A stretch of 64,000 nucleotides of DNA from Sulfitobacter marinus. GTDB lineage: Bacteria; Pseudomonadota; Alphaproteobacteria; Rhodobacterales; Rhodobacteraceae. Below are positions 6,917-16,291 of the stretch, piece by piece. The notes below the pieces were generated by a model. The model ran no database searches. It was not told where the DNA came from and worked only from the letters and a program-made list of their open reading frames with translations. A program made the position numbers and the translations under genes. Every line of letters begins with the position of its first letter. Positions within the stretch are counted from its first letter, which is position 1. Where the stretch lies: assembly GCF_900116285.1 (NCBI RefSeq), contig NZ_FPAJ01000001.1, positions 248,001 through 312,000 of the forward strand, given 5' to 3'.

Positions 6917-9900
6917 ATGAGCACCAGAATTGCCACAGGCGGCCGCCTGCTCAACAAATCCAACGCTGTCAGTTTTTCGTTCAACGGCAAACAGTTGCGC
7001 GGTTACGAAGGCGACACGCTTGCCTCGGCGCTCTTGGCCAATGACCAGATGCTGGTGGGGCGGTCGTTCAAATATCACCGTCCACGTGGCATTGTCGCCG
7101 CTGGCCCGGAAGAACCCAACGCGCTGATGAACCTCGGCCGTGGCGGGCGGTTTGAACCCAACCAGCGCGCGACGACCACCGAATTGTTTGACGGGCTTGA
7201 TGCGACCAGCCAGAACCACTGGCCAAGCCTCGAGTTCGACATGGGGGCGATCAATAAACACCTCAGCCGGTTCCTGCCCGCAGGCTTTTATTACAAGATG
7301 TTCATCCATCCACGCCCGTTCTGGAAACATGTGTATGAACCGATCATCCGTCACTCCGCCGGACTGGGCAAAGCCCCCAAAGAACAAGACGCGGACAGTT
7401 ACGAACATTTCCACGCCTTTTGCGATGTGCTGATCATCGGTGGGGGCGTCGCGGGGCTTGAGGCTGCGCGCACCGCTGCGCGTGCCGGGGCCAAGGTAAT
7501 ATTGCTTGAGCAAACCGCCCATTGGGGCGGACGTGCGGCTGTTGATGGCGGCGCGGTCGAAGAGGCGTCGGTGACGTCCCACATCGACGGGTTGGTCAGC
7601 GAACTGTCCGCGATGGAAAACGTCCAGATGCGCACCCGCGTGATGGGGGCAGGGGTCTATGACCACGGGTATGTGCTGGGCTACGAGCACCTGACTGACC
7701 ACGCACCAGGTGCCCAAGGGCCACGCCACCGTTTGTGGCGCATTCGGGCGGGGCATATTATCACCGCAACCGGCGCGATCGAGCGGCCATTGTCCTTTGC
7801 GGGCAATGACATACCGGGTGTGATGCTGGCGGCGGCTGTGCGGGATTATCTGGTGAATTTCGGTGTTTCCGTCGGGGATCGCACCGTCGTGGTCACCAAC
7901 AATGACGATGCGTATCGCACGGCAATCGCGGTGACCGAGGCTGGCCTGAATGTGCCAGCGATCCTTGATGCCCGCGTGTTGCCCGAGGATTCCACCCTGA
8001 TGGCCCGTGCCAAGGAACTGGGCATTCGGGTTTTGATGGGCCACGCGGTGTCATCGGTTACAGGCGGCAAACGGGTAACTGCCGTGAACGTATGCAGCCA
8101 GGCTGGCGAAGGCGCGGTGCTGGAAACCATCGACTGCGATGCGGTGGCTATGTCGGGCGGCTGGTCGCCCGTGGTGCATCTGTGGTCCCATTGCGGCGGC
8201 AAGCTGGTGTGGGATGCGCGCCTTGCCACCTTCCGCCCTGACGTGAACCACCCGCCGATTGGTGCCGATGGCCATGGCTTTGTCACAGCCGCAGGCGCTG
8301 CGGCAGGGTTCTTTAGTCTGGACGATATCTTGCATGATGCCCATGCTGCGGCGGACGGCGTCGTGACGACTTTGGGCTTCAAACTGCCCGTCGATGTGGT
8401 TTCTCCCAACGCCGAGCGCCAAGAGGAAACCCCCTTGGCCCCGGTCTGGATGATGCCCCATGGTGCCAACGTCAAGCTGCGTGAAAAGACGTGGTTGGAT
8501 TACCAGAATGACGTCAAGGTTTCCGACGTGCGCCTTGCCGCGCAAGAAGGGTTCGTGAGCGTCGAACACACCAAACGCTATACCACCCTGGGCATGGCGA
8601 CGGATCAGGGAAAGCTTAGCAATATCAACGGCCTTGCGACCCTTGCGGGGGCCTTGGATGCGGATATCCCTACCGTGGGCACCACAACCTTTCGCCCGCC
8701 CTATCACCCGATTTCAATGGGTGCGATTGGCGGCGAGGCGCGCGGCGATGTGTTCCAACCGCTGCGCCGCACCCCCATGCACGACTGGCACGCGGCGAAT
8801 GGTGCCGAATGGGAACCTGTCGGCCATTGGCGCAGGCCCTATTCCTATAACCGCCCCGGCGAGACGACCCATGACGCGGTGATGCGCGAAGTGACCAATA
8901 CACGCACTAACATGGGCCTGCTGGATGCGTCGACCCTTGGCAAGATCATCGTCAAAGGGCCGGACGCAGGCAAGTTCCTGGACATGCTTTACACCAATAT
9001 GATGAGCAGCCTGAAACCGGGCAAATGCCGTTATGGTCTGATGTGTTCGGAAAACGGTTTCCTGATCGACGATGGTGTGGTCGCGCGCATCGATGATGAC
9101 ACCTTCCTGTGCCATACCACGACCGGCGGGGCGGACCGTATCCACCAACATATGGAGGAATGGCTGCAAACCGAATGGTGGGATTGGCAAGTCTATGTCG
9201 CCAATGTCACCGAACAATATGCGCAGATCGCCGTCGTTGGTCCCAATGCCCGCAAGTGCCTTGAAAAGCTGGGCGGGATGGATGTCAGCAAAGACGCGCT
9301 TGGCTTTATGGAGTGGGTCGATGGAGAGCTGGGCGGGTTCAAATGCCGCATCTACCGGATATCGTTCTCGGGCGAGCTGAGCTATGAAATCGCCGTTGAT
9401 GCCGGCGTGGGGCAGGCGTTTTGGGATGCGCTGATGGTCGCGGGCAATGATCTGGGCGTGATGCCCTATGGCACGGAATGTCTGCACATTTTGCGCGCCG
9501 AAAAGGGTTTCATTATGATCGGTGACGAAACCGACGGCACCGTGATCCCGCAGGATCTGGGGCTGAACTGGGCGATCTCGAAAAAGAAAGAAGACTACCT
9601 TGGCAAACGCGCGCAGCAGCGCAGCCATATGGTGGACCCGACCCGCTGGAAGCTCGTGGGGCTTGAGACAACCGATGGCAGCACCTTGCCGGACGGGGCC
9701 TATGCCGTGGGCGAGGGCGTGAATGAAAACGACCAGAGCAACATGATCGGGCGCGTCACATCGACCTATCATTCGCCGACGCTGGGCAAAGGTATTGCCA
9801 TGGGGCTGGTGTTGAACGGCCCTGACCGCATGGGTGAAGTGCTGGAATTCCCCGGCACCGACGGCAAAATCTACCATGCGAAAATCGTCGATCCGGTGTT

Positions 9901-9934
9901 TTACGATAAAGAAGGGGAGAAGCAGAATGTCTGA
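6917..9934 (+). CDS. soxA: sarcosine oxidase subunit alpha
   Basis: Large subunit (1005 residues from this start) that binds NAD+ and tetrahydrofolate and converts the iminium product of SoxB to methylene-THF. Domains in order: N-terminal ferredoxin-like segment with SFNGKQLRGYEGDTLASALL (about 21-40), FAD/NAD-type Rossmann domain with DVLIIGGGVAGLEAAR (about 170-185), and a C-terminal GcvT-like aminomethyltransferase domain from about residue 610. The frame is open upstream of 6917, but that stretch lies over soxD and in a dispersed repeat. The stop overlaps the soxG start by eight bases. Confidence 0.96.
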   Translation: MSTRIATGGRLLNKSNAVSFSFNGKQLRGYEGDTLASALLANDQMLVGRSFKYHRPRGIVAAGPEEPNALMNLGRGGRFEPNQRATTTELFDGLDATSQNHWPSLEFDMGAINKHLSRFLPAGFYYKMFIHPRPFWKHVYEPIIRHSAGLGKAPKEQDADSYEHFHAFCDVLIIGGGVAGLEAARTAARAGAKVILLEQTAHWGGRAAVDGGAVEEASVTSHIDGLVSELSAMENVQMRTRVMGAGVYDHGYVLGYEHLTDHAPGAQGPRHRLWRIRAGHIITATGAIERPLSFAGNDIPGVMLAAAVRDYLVNFGVSVGDRTVVVTNNDDAYRTAIAVTEAGLNVPAILDARVLPEDSTLMARAKELGIRVLMGHAVSSVTGGKRVTAVNVCSQAGEGAVLETIDCDAVAMSGGWSPVVHLWSHCGGKLVWDARLATFRPDVNHPPIGADGHGFVTAAGAAAGFFSLDDILHDAHAAADGVVTTLGFKLPVDVVSPNAERQEETPLAPVWMMPHGANVKLREKTWLDYQNDVKVSDVRLAAQEGFVSVEHTKRYTTLGMATDQGKLSNINGLATLAGALDADIPTVGTTTFRPPYHPISMGAIGGEARGDVFQPLRRTPMHDWHAANGAEWEPVGHWRRPYSYNRPGETTHDAVMREVTNTRTNMGLLDASTLGKIIVKGPDAGKFLDMLYTNMMSSLKPGKCRYGLMCSENGFLIDDGVVARIDDDTFLCHTTTGGADRIHQHMEEWLQTEWWDWQVYVANVTEQYAQIAVVGPNARKCLEKLGGMDVSKDALGFMEWVDGELGGFKCRIYRISFSGELSYEIAVDAGVGQAFWDALMVAGNDLGVMPYGTECLHILRAEKGFIMIGDETDGTVIPQDLGLNWAISKKKEDYLGKRAQQRSHMVDPTRWKLVGLETTDGSTLPDGAYAVGEGVNENDQSNMIGRVTSTYHSPTLGKGIAMGLVLNGPDRMGEVLEFPGTDGKIYHAKIVDPVFYDKEGEKQNV

Positions 9935-10502
9935 GCCCATCAGCGCCCTGCAAGGGGCCACCTATACGCAAGGTATCGCAGAAATCACCGCCCTTGATCC
10001 GATTGGTATGATCTCGCTCCGTGGTGATCTGACTGCGAGCTATCTGAAGAAACCCGTCAAAAAGATCACCGGCGTCGCCATGCCCGAGGTACGCGGCATC
10101 AATCTTGACGCTGGCAAAGGCGTTGCTTGGATGTCGCCGGATGAGCTGCTGTTGATCGGCCCCTATGCTGACGTCGCCACCAATCTTGAGACATTGCACA
10201 AGGCCATTGGCAGCAACCATGCGCTGGCGGTGAATGTATCCGATGCACGCGCGGTTTTCCGCGTGAGCGGCGTGCATACCCGCGAGGTTCTGGCCAAGCT
10301 TGCGCCGGTGGATACCAGCCGCGATGCCTTTGCCCCCGGCACAATCCGGCGCACGCGGCTGGCGCAGGTGCCTGCCGCATTCTGGATGATCGATGATGAT
10401 ACGGCAGAACTGGTCTGTTTCCGGTCGGTCGCGCAATATGTCTTTGATCTGCTGAAAACCGCAGCACAGCCCGGATCAGAGGTGAATTACCACCGCGGTT
10501 AA
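9927..10502 (+). CDS. soxG: sarcosine oxidase subunit gamma
   Basis: 191-residue gamma subunit; a GcvT-fold-related protein that stabilises the heterotetramer. ATG at 9927 is preceded by GGGGAGAAGCAGA and overlaps the end of soxA by eight bases, so an upstream start at 9834 inside soxA is not needed. Recognisable segments include GMISLRGDL, WMSPDELLLIGP and VSDARAVFRVSG. Last gene of the sox cluster. Confidence 0.93.
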   Translation: MSEPISALQGATYTQGIAEITALDPIGMISLRGDLTASYLKKPVKKITGVAMPEVRGINLDAGKGVAWMSPDELLLIGPYADVATNLETLHKAIGSNHALAVNVSDARAVFRVSGVHTREVLAKLAPVDTSRDAFAPGTIRRTRLAQVPAAFWMIDDDTAELVCFRSVAQYVFDLLKTAAQPGSEVNYHRG

Positions 10503-10707
10503 CCTTTGTAGTCATAGCCTGCGCATAAAACCCGTTGTGATAACGGAACTTAGCGCGGTTTTGATTTGTTGAGGTACCAAGACGTCAGGCGAAGCCACCC
10601 GTATCGATGCGTCTTTGGGCGACGTTCTTTTGTGTCCTGCCCCTTGACCTTAGGCCATGAGGGGCTTCATGTGACCCAGATGAAATTAATCAACGGAGGC
10701 CCAAAAA

Positions 10708-11307
10708 ATGGCTTTTTCACTTCCCGATCTTCCCTATGCCCACGACGCCCTTGCTTCCAAAGGTATGTCTGCTGAAACGCTGGAATATCACCACGACAAG
10801 CACCACAATGCCTATGTTGTGAACGGAAACAAAGCGATTGAAGGCACCGAATGGGCTGACAAATCTCTCGAAGAGATCATCAAGGGCACATACGATCCCA
10901 AAGCGGTCGCCCAAAGCGGCATTTTCAACAACATCAGTCAGCTGTGGAACCACAACCAGTTCTGGGAAATGATGGGTCCAAACGGCAACGCAATGCCGAC
11001 CGAGCTTGAGAAAGCCATCACTGAAAGCTTTGGTTCCGTTGATAAATTCAAGGATGATTTCAAAGCCGCTGGCGCGGGCCAGTTCGGTTCCGGCTGGGCA
11101 TGGCTGGTCAAAGACACAGACGGCGGCCTGAAGGTGACCAAAACCGAAAACGGTGTGAACCCCGTGTGCTTTGGTCAAACTGCATTGCTGGGCTGCGATG
11201 TGTGGGAACACTCCTATTACATCGATTTCCGCAACGCGCGCCCTGACTATCTGACCAACTTCCTCGACAACTTGGTTGATTGGGAAAACGTCGCCTCGCG
11301 CATGTAA
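10708..11307 (+). CDS. sodB: superoxide dismutase, Fe type
   Basis: Detoxifies superoxide in the cytoplasm. 199 residues. Metal ligands by family position: the first histidine in EYHHDKHH, the histidine in QLWNHNQFW, and the aspartate and histidine in DVWEHSYY. The glutamine three residues before NH (ISQLWNH) is the iron-type second-sphere position, and LLGCDVWEH also fits FeSOD. Strong ribosome-binding site ACGGAGGCC. An intrinsic terminator follows, so it is probably a monocistronic unit with its promoter in the 205-base gap after soxG. Confidence 0.96.
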   Translation: MAFSLPDLPYAHDALASKGMSAETLEYHHDKHHNAYVVNGNKAIEGTEWADKSLEEIIKGTYDPKAVAQSGIFNNISQLWNHNQFWEMMGPNGNAMPTELEKAITESFGSVDKFKDDFKAAGAGQFGSGWAWLVKDTDGGLKVTKTENGVNPVCFGQTALLGCDVWEHSYYIDFRNARPDYLTNFLDNLVDWENVASRM

Positions 11308-11329
11308 TCTATCGAAGCGTTAAAATATT

Positions 11330-11363
11330 AAGCCCCGTGAACGATGTTTGCGGGGCTTTTTCT
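11330..11363 (+). terminator. intrinsic terminator of sodB
   Basis: AAGCCCCG (11330-11337) pairs with CGGGGCTT (11351-11358) across a 13-base loop, with a following TTTTTCT tract. Confidence 0.85.
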
Positions 11364-11427
11364 TTGGAACTAGGATGATCTTGAACTGTTTTCTCAATGA
11401 CGCAACTCTCAGGATAGGAGTAGACAA

Positions 11428-11883
11428 ATGGCAAAGCTGGAAAATGGAACTTGGGTGCTGATCGCCGACGGTGAAAAAGCACTGTTTATGGTGAACGAGA
11501 CGGATGCCGAAGACCCGTTCTTGCAAGTCTTCCGCGAGGAAGAGCAGGACAACCCGCCCAACCGGGATCAGGCCGCCAACCGTCGTGGGCGCTTTAACGA
11601 CGGTCCTTCGGTGCACCGCTCTGCCGTGGACGACACCGACTGGCATCAACTGTCAAAAGACCGTTTCGCGGATGAGCTGGCAGAAATTCTGTATAAACAA
11701 TCGCATAAAGGTAAATTCGATAAGATCGTGATCGTTGCACCGCCGAAAACCTTGGGCGAATTGCGCGATGAAATGCATCAAGAGGTCGTGGCCAAAGTCG
11801 TTGGTGAAATCCCCAAGACGCTGACCAATCACCCGATGGACGAGATCGAAAAGATTGTTAAGGCAGAGCTGGAAGGCAATTAA
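11428..11883 (+). CDS. host attachment family protein
   Basis: A 151-residue cytoplasmic protein of the host-attachment family (Pfam Host_attach), first described in Agrobacterium but widespread; its biochemical role is unclear. Typical features: N-terminal WVLIADGEKALFM strand, the central NRRGRFNDGPSVHRSAV linker, and the C-terminal KIVIVAPPKTLGELRDEM segment, which resembles the mobile half of eRF1/peptide-release-like folds. Ribosome-binding site AGGAG seven bases before ATG. Confidence 0.88.
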   Translation: MAKLENGTWVLIADGEKALFMVNETDAEDPFLQVFREEEQDNPPNRDQAANRRGRFNDGPSVHRSAVDDTDWHQLSKDRFADELAEILYKQSHKGKFDKIVIVAPPKTLGELRDEMHQEVVAKVVGEIPKTLTNHPMDEIEKIVKAELEGN

Positions 11884-11997
11884 ACGGCCTCGGTGCCGCT
11901 TTAAGTAGCAAGCTGTACGAGACAATTTTGCAACATGGCTTAGAGCGGCGCGGAGAGGTCTTCGGCCCCAATTTTCCCAAAGCCAATCAGCTTAAAT

Positions 11998-12024
11998 GCC
12001 ACCTTACTTGCGGGTGGTCTTTTC
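11998..12024 (+). terminator. weak possible terminator in the gap after the host-attachment gene
   Basis: CCACC (11999-12003) can pair with GGTGG (12013-12017), followed by TCTTTTCT. The stem is only five base pairs and lies 115 bases after the stop codon. The rest of the 282-base gap 11884-12165 holds no gene with a usable start. Confidence 0.3.
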
Positions 12025-12165
12025 TCGTTAAGTATCTGTATCGAACGCGTCGACGGAAACTTGCAGACGTGGTTGAACGTCTGGACGCCCTGATCTGAAT
12101 GATCTTTGATATGCTCGGCTCGCCTGTTTTTCCGGCACTATGGTTTATTCGCAGTCCCTTGCGTC

Positions 12166-12720
12166 TCAGCTTAGTGAAACGCTTAATGTCTCTAGTGCGG
12201 ATGCAGCATTGGGGACGGAGACGAAGTAATCCAGCAGTGTCTTATCCGCAAAGCCGTTTGCAACAACATGCTCTAGGAGCTTGATCAACGGATCCCAGTA
12301 ACCATTTGTATTCAATAGGATTACAGGCTTTTCATGCAGGCCAAGCTGTCGCCATGTCAGCACCTCGAACAGCTCGTCCAGCGACCCCGCACCCCCCGGA
12401 AGCACCACAACAGCATCGCAGTTCATGAACATGACTTTTTTGCGTTCGTGCATGGTCTCGGTCACGATGTACTGGGTCAGATCGGTTTTCCCGACCTCCC
12501 ATTTGACCAGATGTTCGGGGATCACACCAAAGGTCACGGCACCCGCATCCTGCGCCGCCCGTGCGACGGCCCCCATCAATCCCACGTCACCAGCACCATA
12601 AACCAACCGCCAGTTTTTATCCGCCAGCCCCCGGCCCATGGCCTGCGCAGCCAACATATATTCTGGGTCCGCACCGGGGCGTGATCCGCAATAAACGCAG
12701 ATGGATTTTTGAAACATCAC
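12166..12720 (-). CDS. LOG family (TIGR00730) protein, putative nucleoside 5'-monophosphate phosphoribohydrolase
   Basis: 184-residue Rossmann-fold protein of the LOG/YvdD family, which cleaves nucleotide 5'-monophosphates (cytokinin ribotides in plants and some bacteria) to base plus ribose 5-phosphate. Seen: ICVYCGSRPGADPEY near the N-terminus, the family motif PGGAGSLDELFEVLTW (PGGxGTxxE with serine replacing threonine) and HERKKVMF before it. The start may be either of the two leading methionines. Divergent from the LysM gene. Confidence 0.92.
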   Translation of the reverse strand: MMFQKSICVYCGSRPGADPEYMLAAQAMGRGLADKNWRLVYGAGDVGLMGAVARAAQDAGAVTFGVIPEHLVKWEVGKTDLTQYIVTETMHERKKVMFMNCDAVVVLPGGAGSLDELFEVLTWRQLGLHEKPVILLNTNGYWDPLIKLLEHVVANGFADKTLLDYFVSVPNAASALETLSVSLS

Positions 12721-12825
12721 AGGGTCCTTGTCAGTAAATGTGAGGCCGCGGCGCAGCTCTATTTTGACCCTTGATAGCCTGCTTGCTACAAGGGCTCAAT
12801 GTGGTGAGTACCAAGGGGGCGGGTA

Positions 12826-13995
12826 ATGTCGGTTTTCCAATCGCGAAATGCTCAGGTTTTGGGCGGAATTGTTGTTGCTGCGGTTGTAGTCGTGGCGGGA
12901 TATTTCCTTTTTAATCAGGATTTTAAGGGGGGCGAGACAGTACAGATCGCGCCCGCCGATGATCAAGTCGCCGCCGCACCTGAACCTGCCAAGCCGCAAC
13001 CCCCTGCCGCAGCGGAACCACCAGTACAAATCCCCGACCCAGCCCCGCAAAAGCCCAGCTTTGATGAGGTACGCAGGGACGCTGATGGCATGACGGTCAT
13101 CGCAGGCCGCGCCGCGCCAGGCAGCGAGGTCAAAGTTGTCAGCAATGGCACTGAGATCGCGAAAACCACTGCCGACAGCGCTGGAAAATTCGCGACGCTT
13201 GCCATTCTGCCCCCTGACGGGAAGGGCCAGGTGTTAAGCCTTGAGGCGCAAGTGGAAGATACCGAAACCCGGTCCGAGGATGAGGTTATTCTGGCCCCTA
13301 TGACGCCTAAGGCCCCTGCAGCTGTAGCGGCCAAAGAGAATTCAAAGGACGTATCGGAAGCCGTTGAAGAGAAACCGAAAACAGAAGCAATCGACAGTGA
13401 GGTCGCACAATCGGAGCCAGCCGAACCGGCATCGCAAGTCCCGGCGCAGCAAGAACCAACACAGCAAGTGGCTTTGTTGAAATCGACGCGGGACGGGGTA
13501 GAGCTGTTAACCGATGACGACCGCGATGCCGCGCAAAGCGTGGCGCTGGACACCATTACATATTCCGAGCAGGGAGAGGTGCAACTGGCCGGGCGCGCCC
13601 AATCTCAAGGAGCCGCTGTTCAGGTTTATCTTGATAATGATGCGGTTGGTAAGTTGCCGGTAGACGAAGAAGGCCGCTGGAGCGGCGATATCGAAGGCAT
13701 CGATACAGGGATCTATACCCTGCGCGTGGATGAGCTGGATCAGGATGGTGGCGTAATCAGCCGGGTCGAGACGCCGTTTAAACGCGAAAGCGCCGAGACT
13801 TTGGCCCGTGCTACTGCCAATTACGATGGCCCGATCAAGGAAGTCACCGTGCAGGAAGGTGCCACGCTTTGGGCGATTGCCCGCGAACGCTATGGCGATC
13901 CGACCTTGTATTTGCGTGTGGTCGAGGCAAACCGCAGTGCTATCCGCGACCCCGATCTGATCTATCCCGGACAGGTTTTCGATCTGCCTGACTGA
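12826..13995 (+). CDS. LysM peptidoglycan-binding domain protein, membrane-anchored
   Basis: 389 residues: an N-terminal transmembrane anchor (about 10-28), a long proline/alanine- and glutamine-rich low-complexity linker interrupted by a small beta-rich domain (about 85-160, VIAGRAAPGSEVKVV) repeated around 245-320 (VQLAGRAQSQGAAVQVYL), and a C-terminal LysM domain (about 337-389, VQEGATLWAIARERYGD). The architecture places it in the periplasm bound to the cell wall. The two internal beta domains look like duplicated Ig-like modules. Exact function is unknown. Confidence 0.85.
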   Translation: MSVFQSRNAQVLGGIVVAAVVVVAGYFLFNQDFKGGETVQIAPADDQVAAAPEPAKPQPPAAAEPPVQIPDPAPQKPSFDEVRRDADGMTVIAGRAAPGSEVKVVSNGTEIAKTTADSAGKFATLAILPPDGKGQVLSLEAQVEDTETRSEDEVILAPMTPKAPAAVAAKENSKDVSEAVEEKPKTEAIDSEVAQSEPAEPASQVPAQQEPTQQVALLKSTRDGVELLTDDDRDAAQSVALDTITYSEQGEVQLAGRAQSQGAAVQVYLDNDAVGKLPVDEEGRWSGDIEGIDTGIYTLRVDELDQDGGVISRVETPFKRESAETLARATANYDGPIKEVTVQEGATLWAIARERYGDPTLYLRVVEANRSAIRDPDLIYPGQVFDLPD

Positions 13996-14092
13996 CGCAT
14001 CCCACCTGCATTTAGGACGATGATTTTACCTGCTGCTCTGGCAACCGCGCGGGTTGGGGCCTATGTAGTGGTGCACGCATTCAGGAAAATTT

Positions 14093-15952
14093 ATGTCAGC
14101 CGATACCACCCGCGCCACACCTGGTGCCAAAGCCCCACCTCGCACGCCTATGACCGAAGCAGAAATGGCCGACGCCGCCGAACGTCAATCAAACCTTTTG
14201 GTATTGAAAAAGGTGGCACCTTACCTTTGGCCCAAGGACATGCCTTGGGTGAAAAGACGTGTCGTCTGGGCGATGCTGTTTTTGATCGTGTCCAAGCTGA
14301 TTTCCGTATGTATCCCAATTATTTACAAAGATGCCGTTGACGCGTTGGCGAACGAGGGTGTGCCGTTTTTGGCGCTTGGTGCGATTGGGTTGACCATTGC
14401 CTATGGTGTGGCGCGGGCGATGAACGTCGGCTTTCAACAGCTGCGCGATGCGGTGTTTGCACGGGTGGGGCAGCGTGCCTTGCGCATGCTGGCGCTGGAA
14501 ACCTTTCACCATATTCACAAGCTTTCGATGCGCTATCACATCACCCGCAAGACGGGCGGTCTGAGCCGGATTATTGAACGCGGTGTCAAAGGCGTTGATT
14601 TCCTGCTGCGCTTTTTGCTGTTCTCGATCGGGCCGCTGATCCTCGAGCTGATACTGATCGGGATCATTCTGACGGTGCTGTTTGATTTCTGGTATCTGCT
14701 GGTCGTTGCCGTGACCATCGGGCTTTATGTCTGGTTCACCTTTGCGGTGACCGAGTGGCGGGTAAAGCTGCGGCGTCAGATGAATGACCAAGATACCGAT
14801 GCCAACCAAAAGGCCATCGACAGCTTGCTGAACTATGAAACGGTCAAGTATTTTGGCGCAGAGAACCGCGAGGCACAGCGCTATGATACGGCGATGGCGG
14901 GCTATGAAAAGGCCGCGATCAAGACCAATTATTCGCTGGCGTTCTTGAACTTTGGCCAATCCTTGCTGATCACATGTGGGTTGGTTGGCGTGATGATCAT
15001 GGCCGCGATTGGCGTGCAAAACGGGTCGCTGACGGTCGGCGATTTCGTCATGGTGAACGCCTATATGGTGCAAATCACCGTGCCGTTGAATTTCCTCGGG
15101 ACGGTATATCGTGAAATCCGTCAGGCATTGGTCGATATGGGGCAGATGTTCACACTTCTGGATCAACCCGCTGAAATTAAAGACAAACCAGATGCCTACG
15201 ATCTGAAGGTCGACGGCGGGCGGGTCACCTTGCGGGACGTGCAGTTTGGCTATGACCCGGATCGTCAGATCCTCAAGGGGATATCGCTTGAGGCCGCACC
15301 GGGCGAAATGGTGGCGATTGTCGGATCAACAGGATCGGGCAAATCCACCATCGGGCGGCTGCTGTTCCGGTTCTATGATGTGAATGGCGGGGCGTTGTTG
15401 ATTGACGGCCAAGACGTGCGTGACGTGACCCAAGACAGCCTGCACAAGGCCATTGGCGTGGTGCCGCAAGACACCGTGCTGTTCAACGACACAATCGGCT
15501 ATAACATCGGCTATGGCCGCGATAATGCCACCCAAGCGGAGATCGAAGCGGTGGCGAAAGCGGCGCAAATCCACGATTTTATCCAACGTCTGCCAAACGG
15601 ATACGACACCGCCGTGGGCGAGCGTGGGCTAAAGCTGTCGGGCGGTGAAAAGCAGCGCGTGGGGATCGCACGCACCTTGCTCAAGGACCCGCCGATTTTG
15701 TTGCTGGACGAAGCCACCAGCGCCCTAGACAGCGAGACCGAGCACGAGATTCAAGACGCCCTGCGTCAGGCTGGCAAGGGCCGCACGGTTCTCACCATCG
15801 CGCACCGCCTGTCTACCGTCGCTGAAGCCGATCGCATCGTGGTGCTTGAACAAGGCGAGATCGTCGAGCAGGGCGGCCATGACGATCTGCTGGCACGCAA
15901 TGGCCGCTATGCCCAGCTTTGGCAGCGCCAACAATCCGAGGATGCAGTCTGA
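14093..15952 (+). CDS. ABC exporter of the Atm1 / heavy-metal (ABCB7) type, fused permease-ATPase
   Basis: 619-residue half-transporter: an N-terminal exporter membrane domain with about six helices and the Atm1 hallmark NYETVKYFGAENREAQRYD (about residues 244-262), then an ATPase domain with Walker A GSTGSGKST (near 413), signature LSGGEKQRVGIAR, Walker [13 protein letters not shown] and switch histidine TIAHRLST. Bacterial Atm1 relatives export glutathione persulfide or metal-glutathione conjugates; function here is by homology. Ribosome-binding site AGGAAAATT is modest. Confidence 0.92.
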   Translation: MSADTTRATPGAKAPPRTPMTEAEMADAAERQSNLLVLKKVAPYLWPKDMPWVKRRVVWAMLFLIVSKLISVCIPIIYKDAVDALANEGVPFLALGAIGLTIAYGVARAMNVGFQQLRDAVFARVGQRALRMLALETFHHIHKLSMRYHITRKTGGLSRIIERGVKGVDFLLRFLLFSIGPLILELILIGIILTVLFDFWYLLVVAVTIGLYVWFTFAVTEWRVKLRRQMNDQDTDANQKAIDSLLNYETVKYFGAENREAQRYDTAMAGYEKAAIKTNYSLAFLNFGQSLLITCGLVGVMIMAAIGVQNGSLTVGDFVMVNAYMVQITVPLNFLGTVYREIRQALVDMGQMFTLLDQPAEIKDKPDAYDLKVDGGRVTLRDVQFGYDPDRQILKGISLEAAPGEMVAIVGSTGSGKSTIGRLLFRFYDVNGGALLIDGQDVRDVTQDSLHKAIGVVPQDTVLFNDTIGYNIGYGRDNATQAEIEAVAKAAQIHDFIQRLPNGYDTAVGERGLKLSGGEKQRVGIARTLLKDPPILLLDEATSALDSETEHEIQDALRQAGKGRTVLTIAHRLSTVAEADRIVVLEQGEIVEQGGHDDLLARNGRYAQLWQRQQSEDAV

Positions 15953-15956
15953 TTTC

Positions 15957-16285
15957 AGGCTGTGTCCGTGCTTTGTGTTTGTCCGCTTTGCGGACGAAGC
16001 TGCCATTCGTCTCGCAGTCGTGAACGTCCGGTTGCCCCCGTAAACATGCGTACTGAGGTAAATGCCTCCAAGGCCGCTGTACTGGCCGGGCTTGGCATCT
16101 GACACCTCCCCCTTAGCGTGATAGAGCAGGAGGTGGTCACAGGACAATTGGTAAGAGTTTTGCCGGACTGGAACTTGCCCACATTGGGCAATTACGCTGT
16201 TTGGCCGGGCATCGGCCCGCAAAAGGCGCTAACCCGACGCCTGATTGATCATTTCATTGCGCATCGTTCAGATTTGATGTTGTAG
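15957..16285 (+). pseudogene. decayed 3' part of a LysR-family regulator gene
   Basis: No intact gene fits here, but the translation reads as the C-terminal effector domain of a LysR regulator. One frame gives FVRFADEAAIRLAV up to about 16040; a second frame then gives NASKAAVLAGLGI, a TGA at 16100-16102, and HLPLSVIEQEVVTGQLV continuing into RVLPDWNLPTLGNYAVWPG and RRLIDHFIAH to a TAG at 16283-16285. The typical order GLGI..LP then VLPDW is kept, so this is a fragment with at least one frameshift and one nonsense codon and no DNA-binding domain. It lies tail-to-tail with the SDR gene. Confidence 0.8.
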
Positions 16286-16291
16286 CCGCCC

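Noticed and set aside
11884..12110. Open frame of about 60 codons on the plus strand ending near 12109
   Set aside because: It has no ATG start, no ribosome-binding site and no family resemblance.
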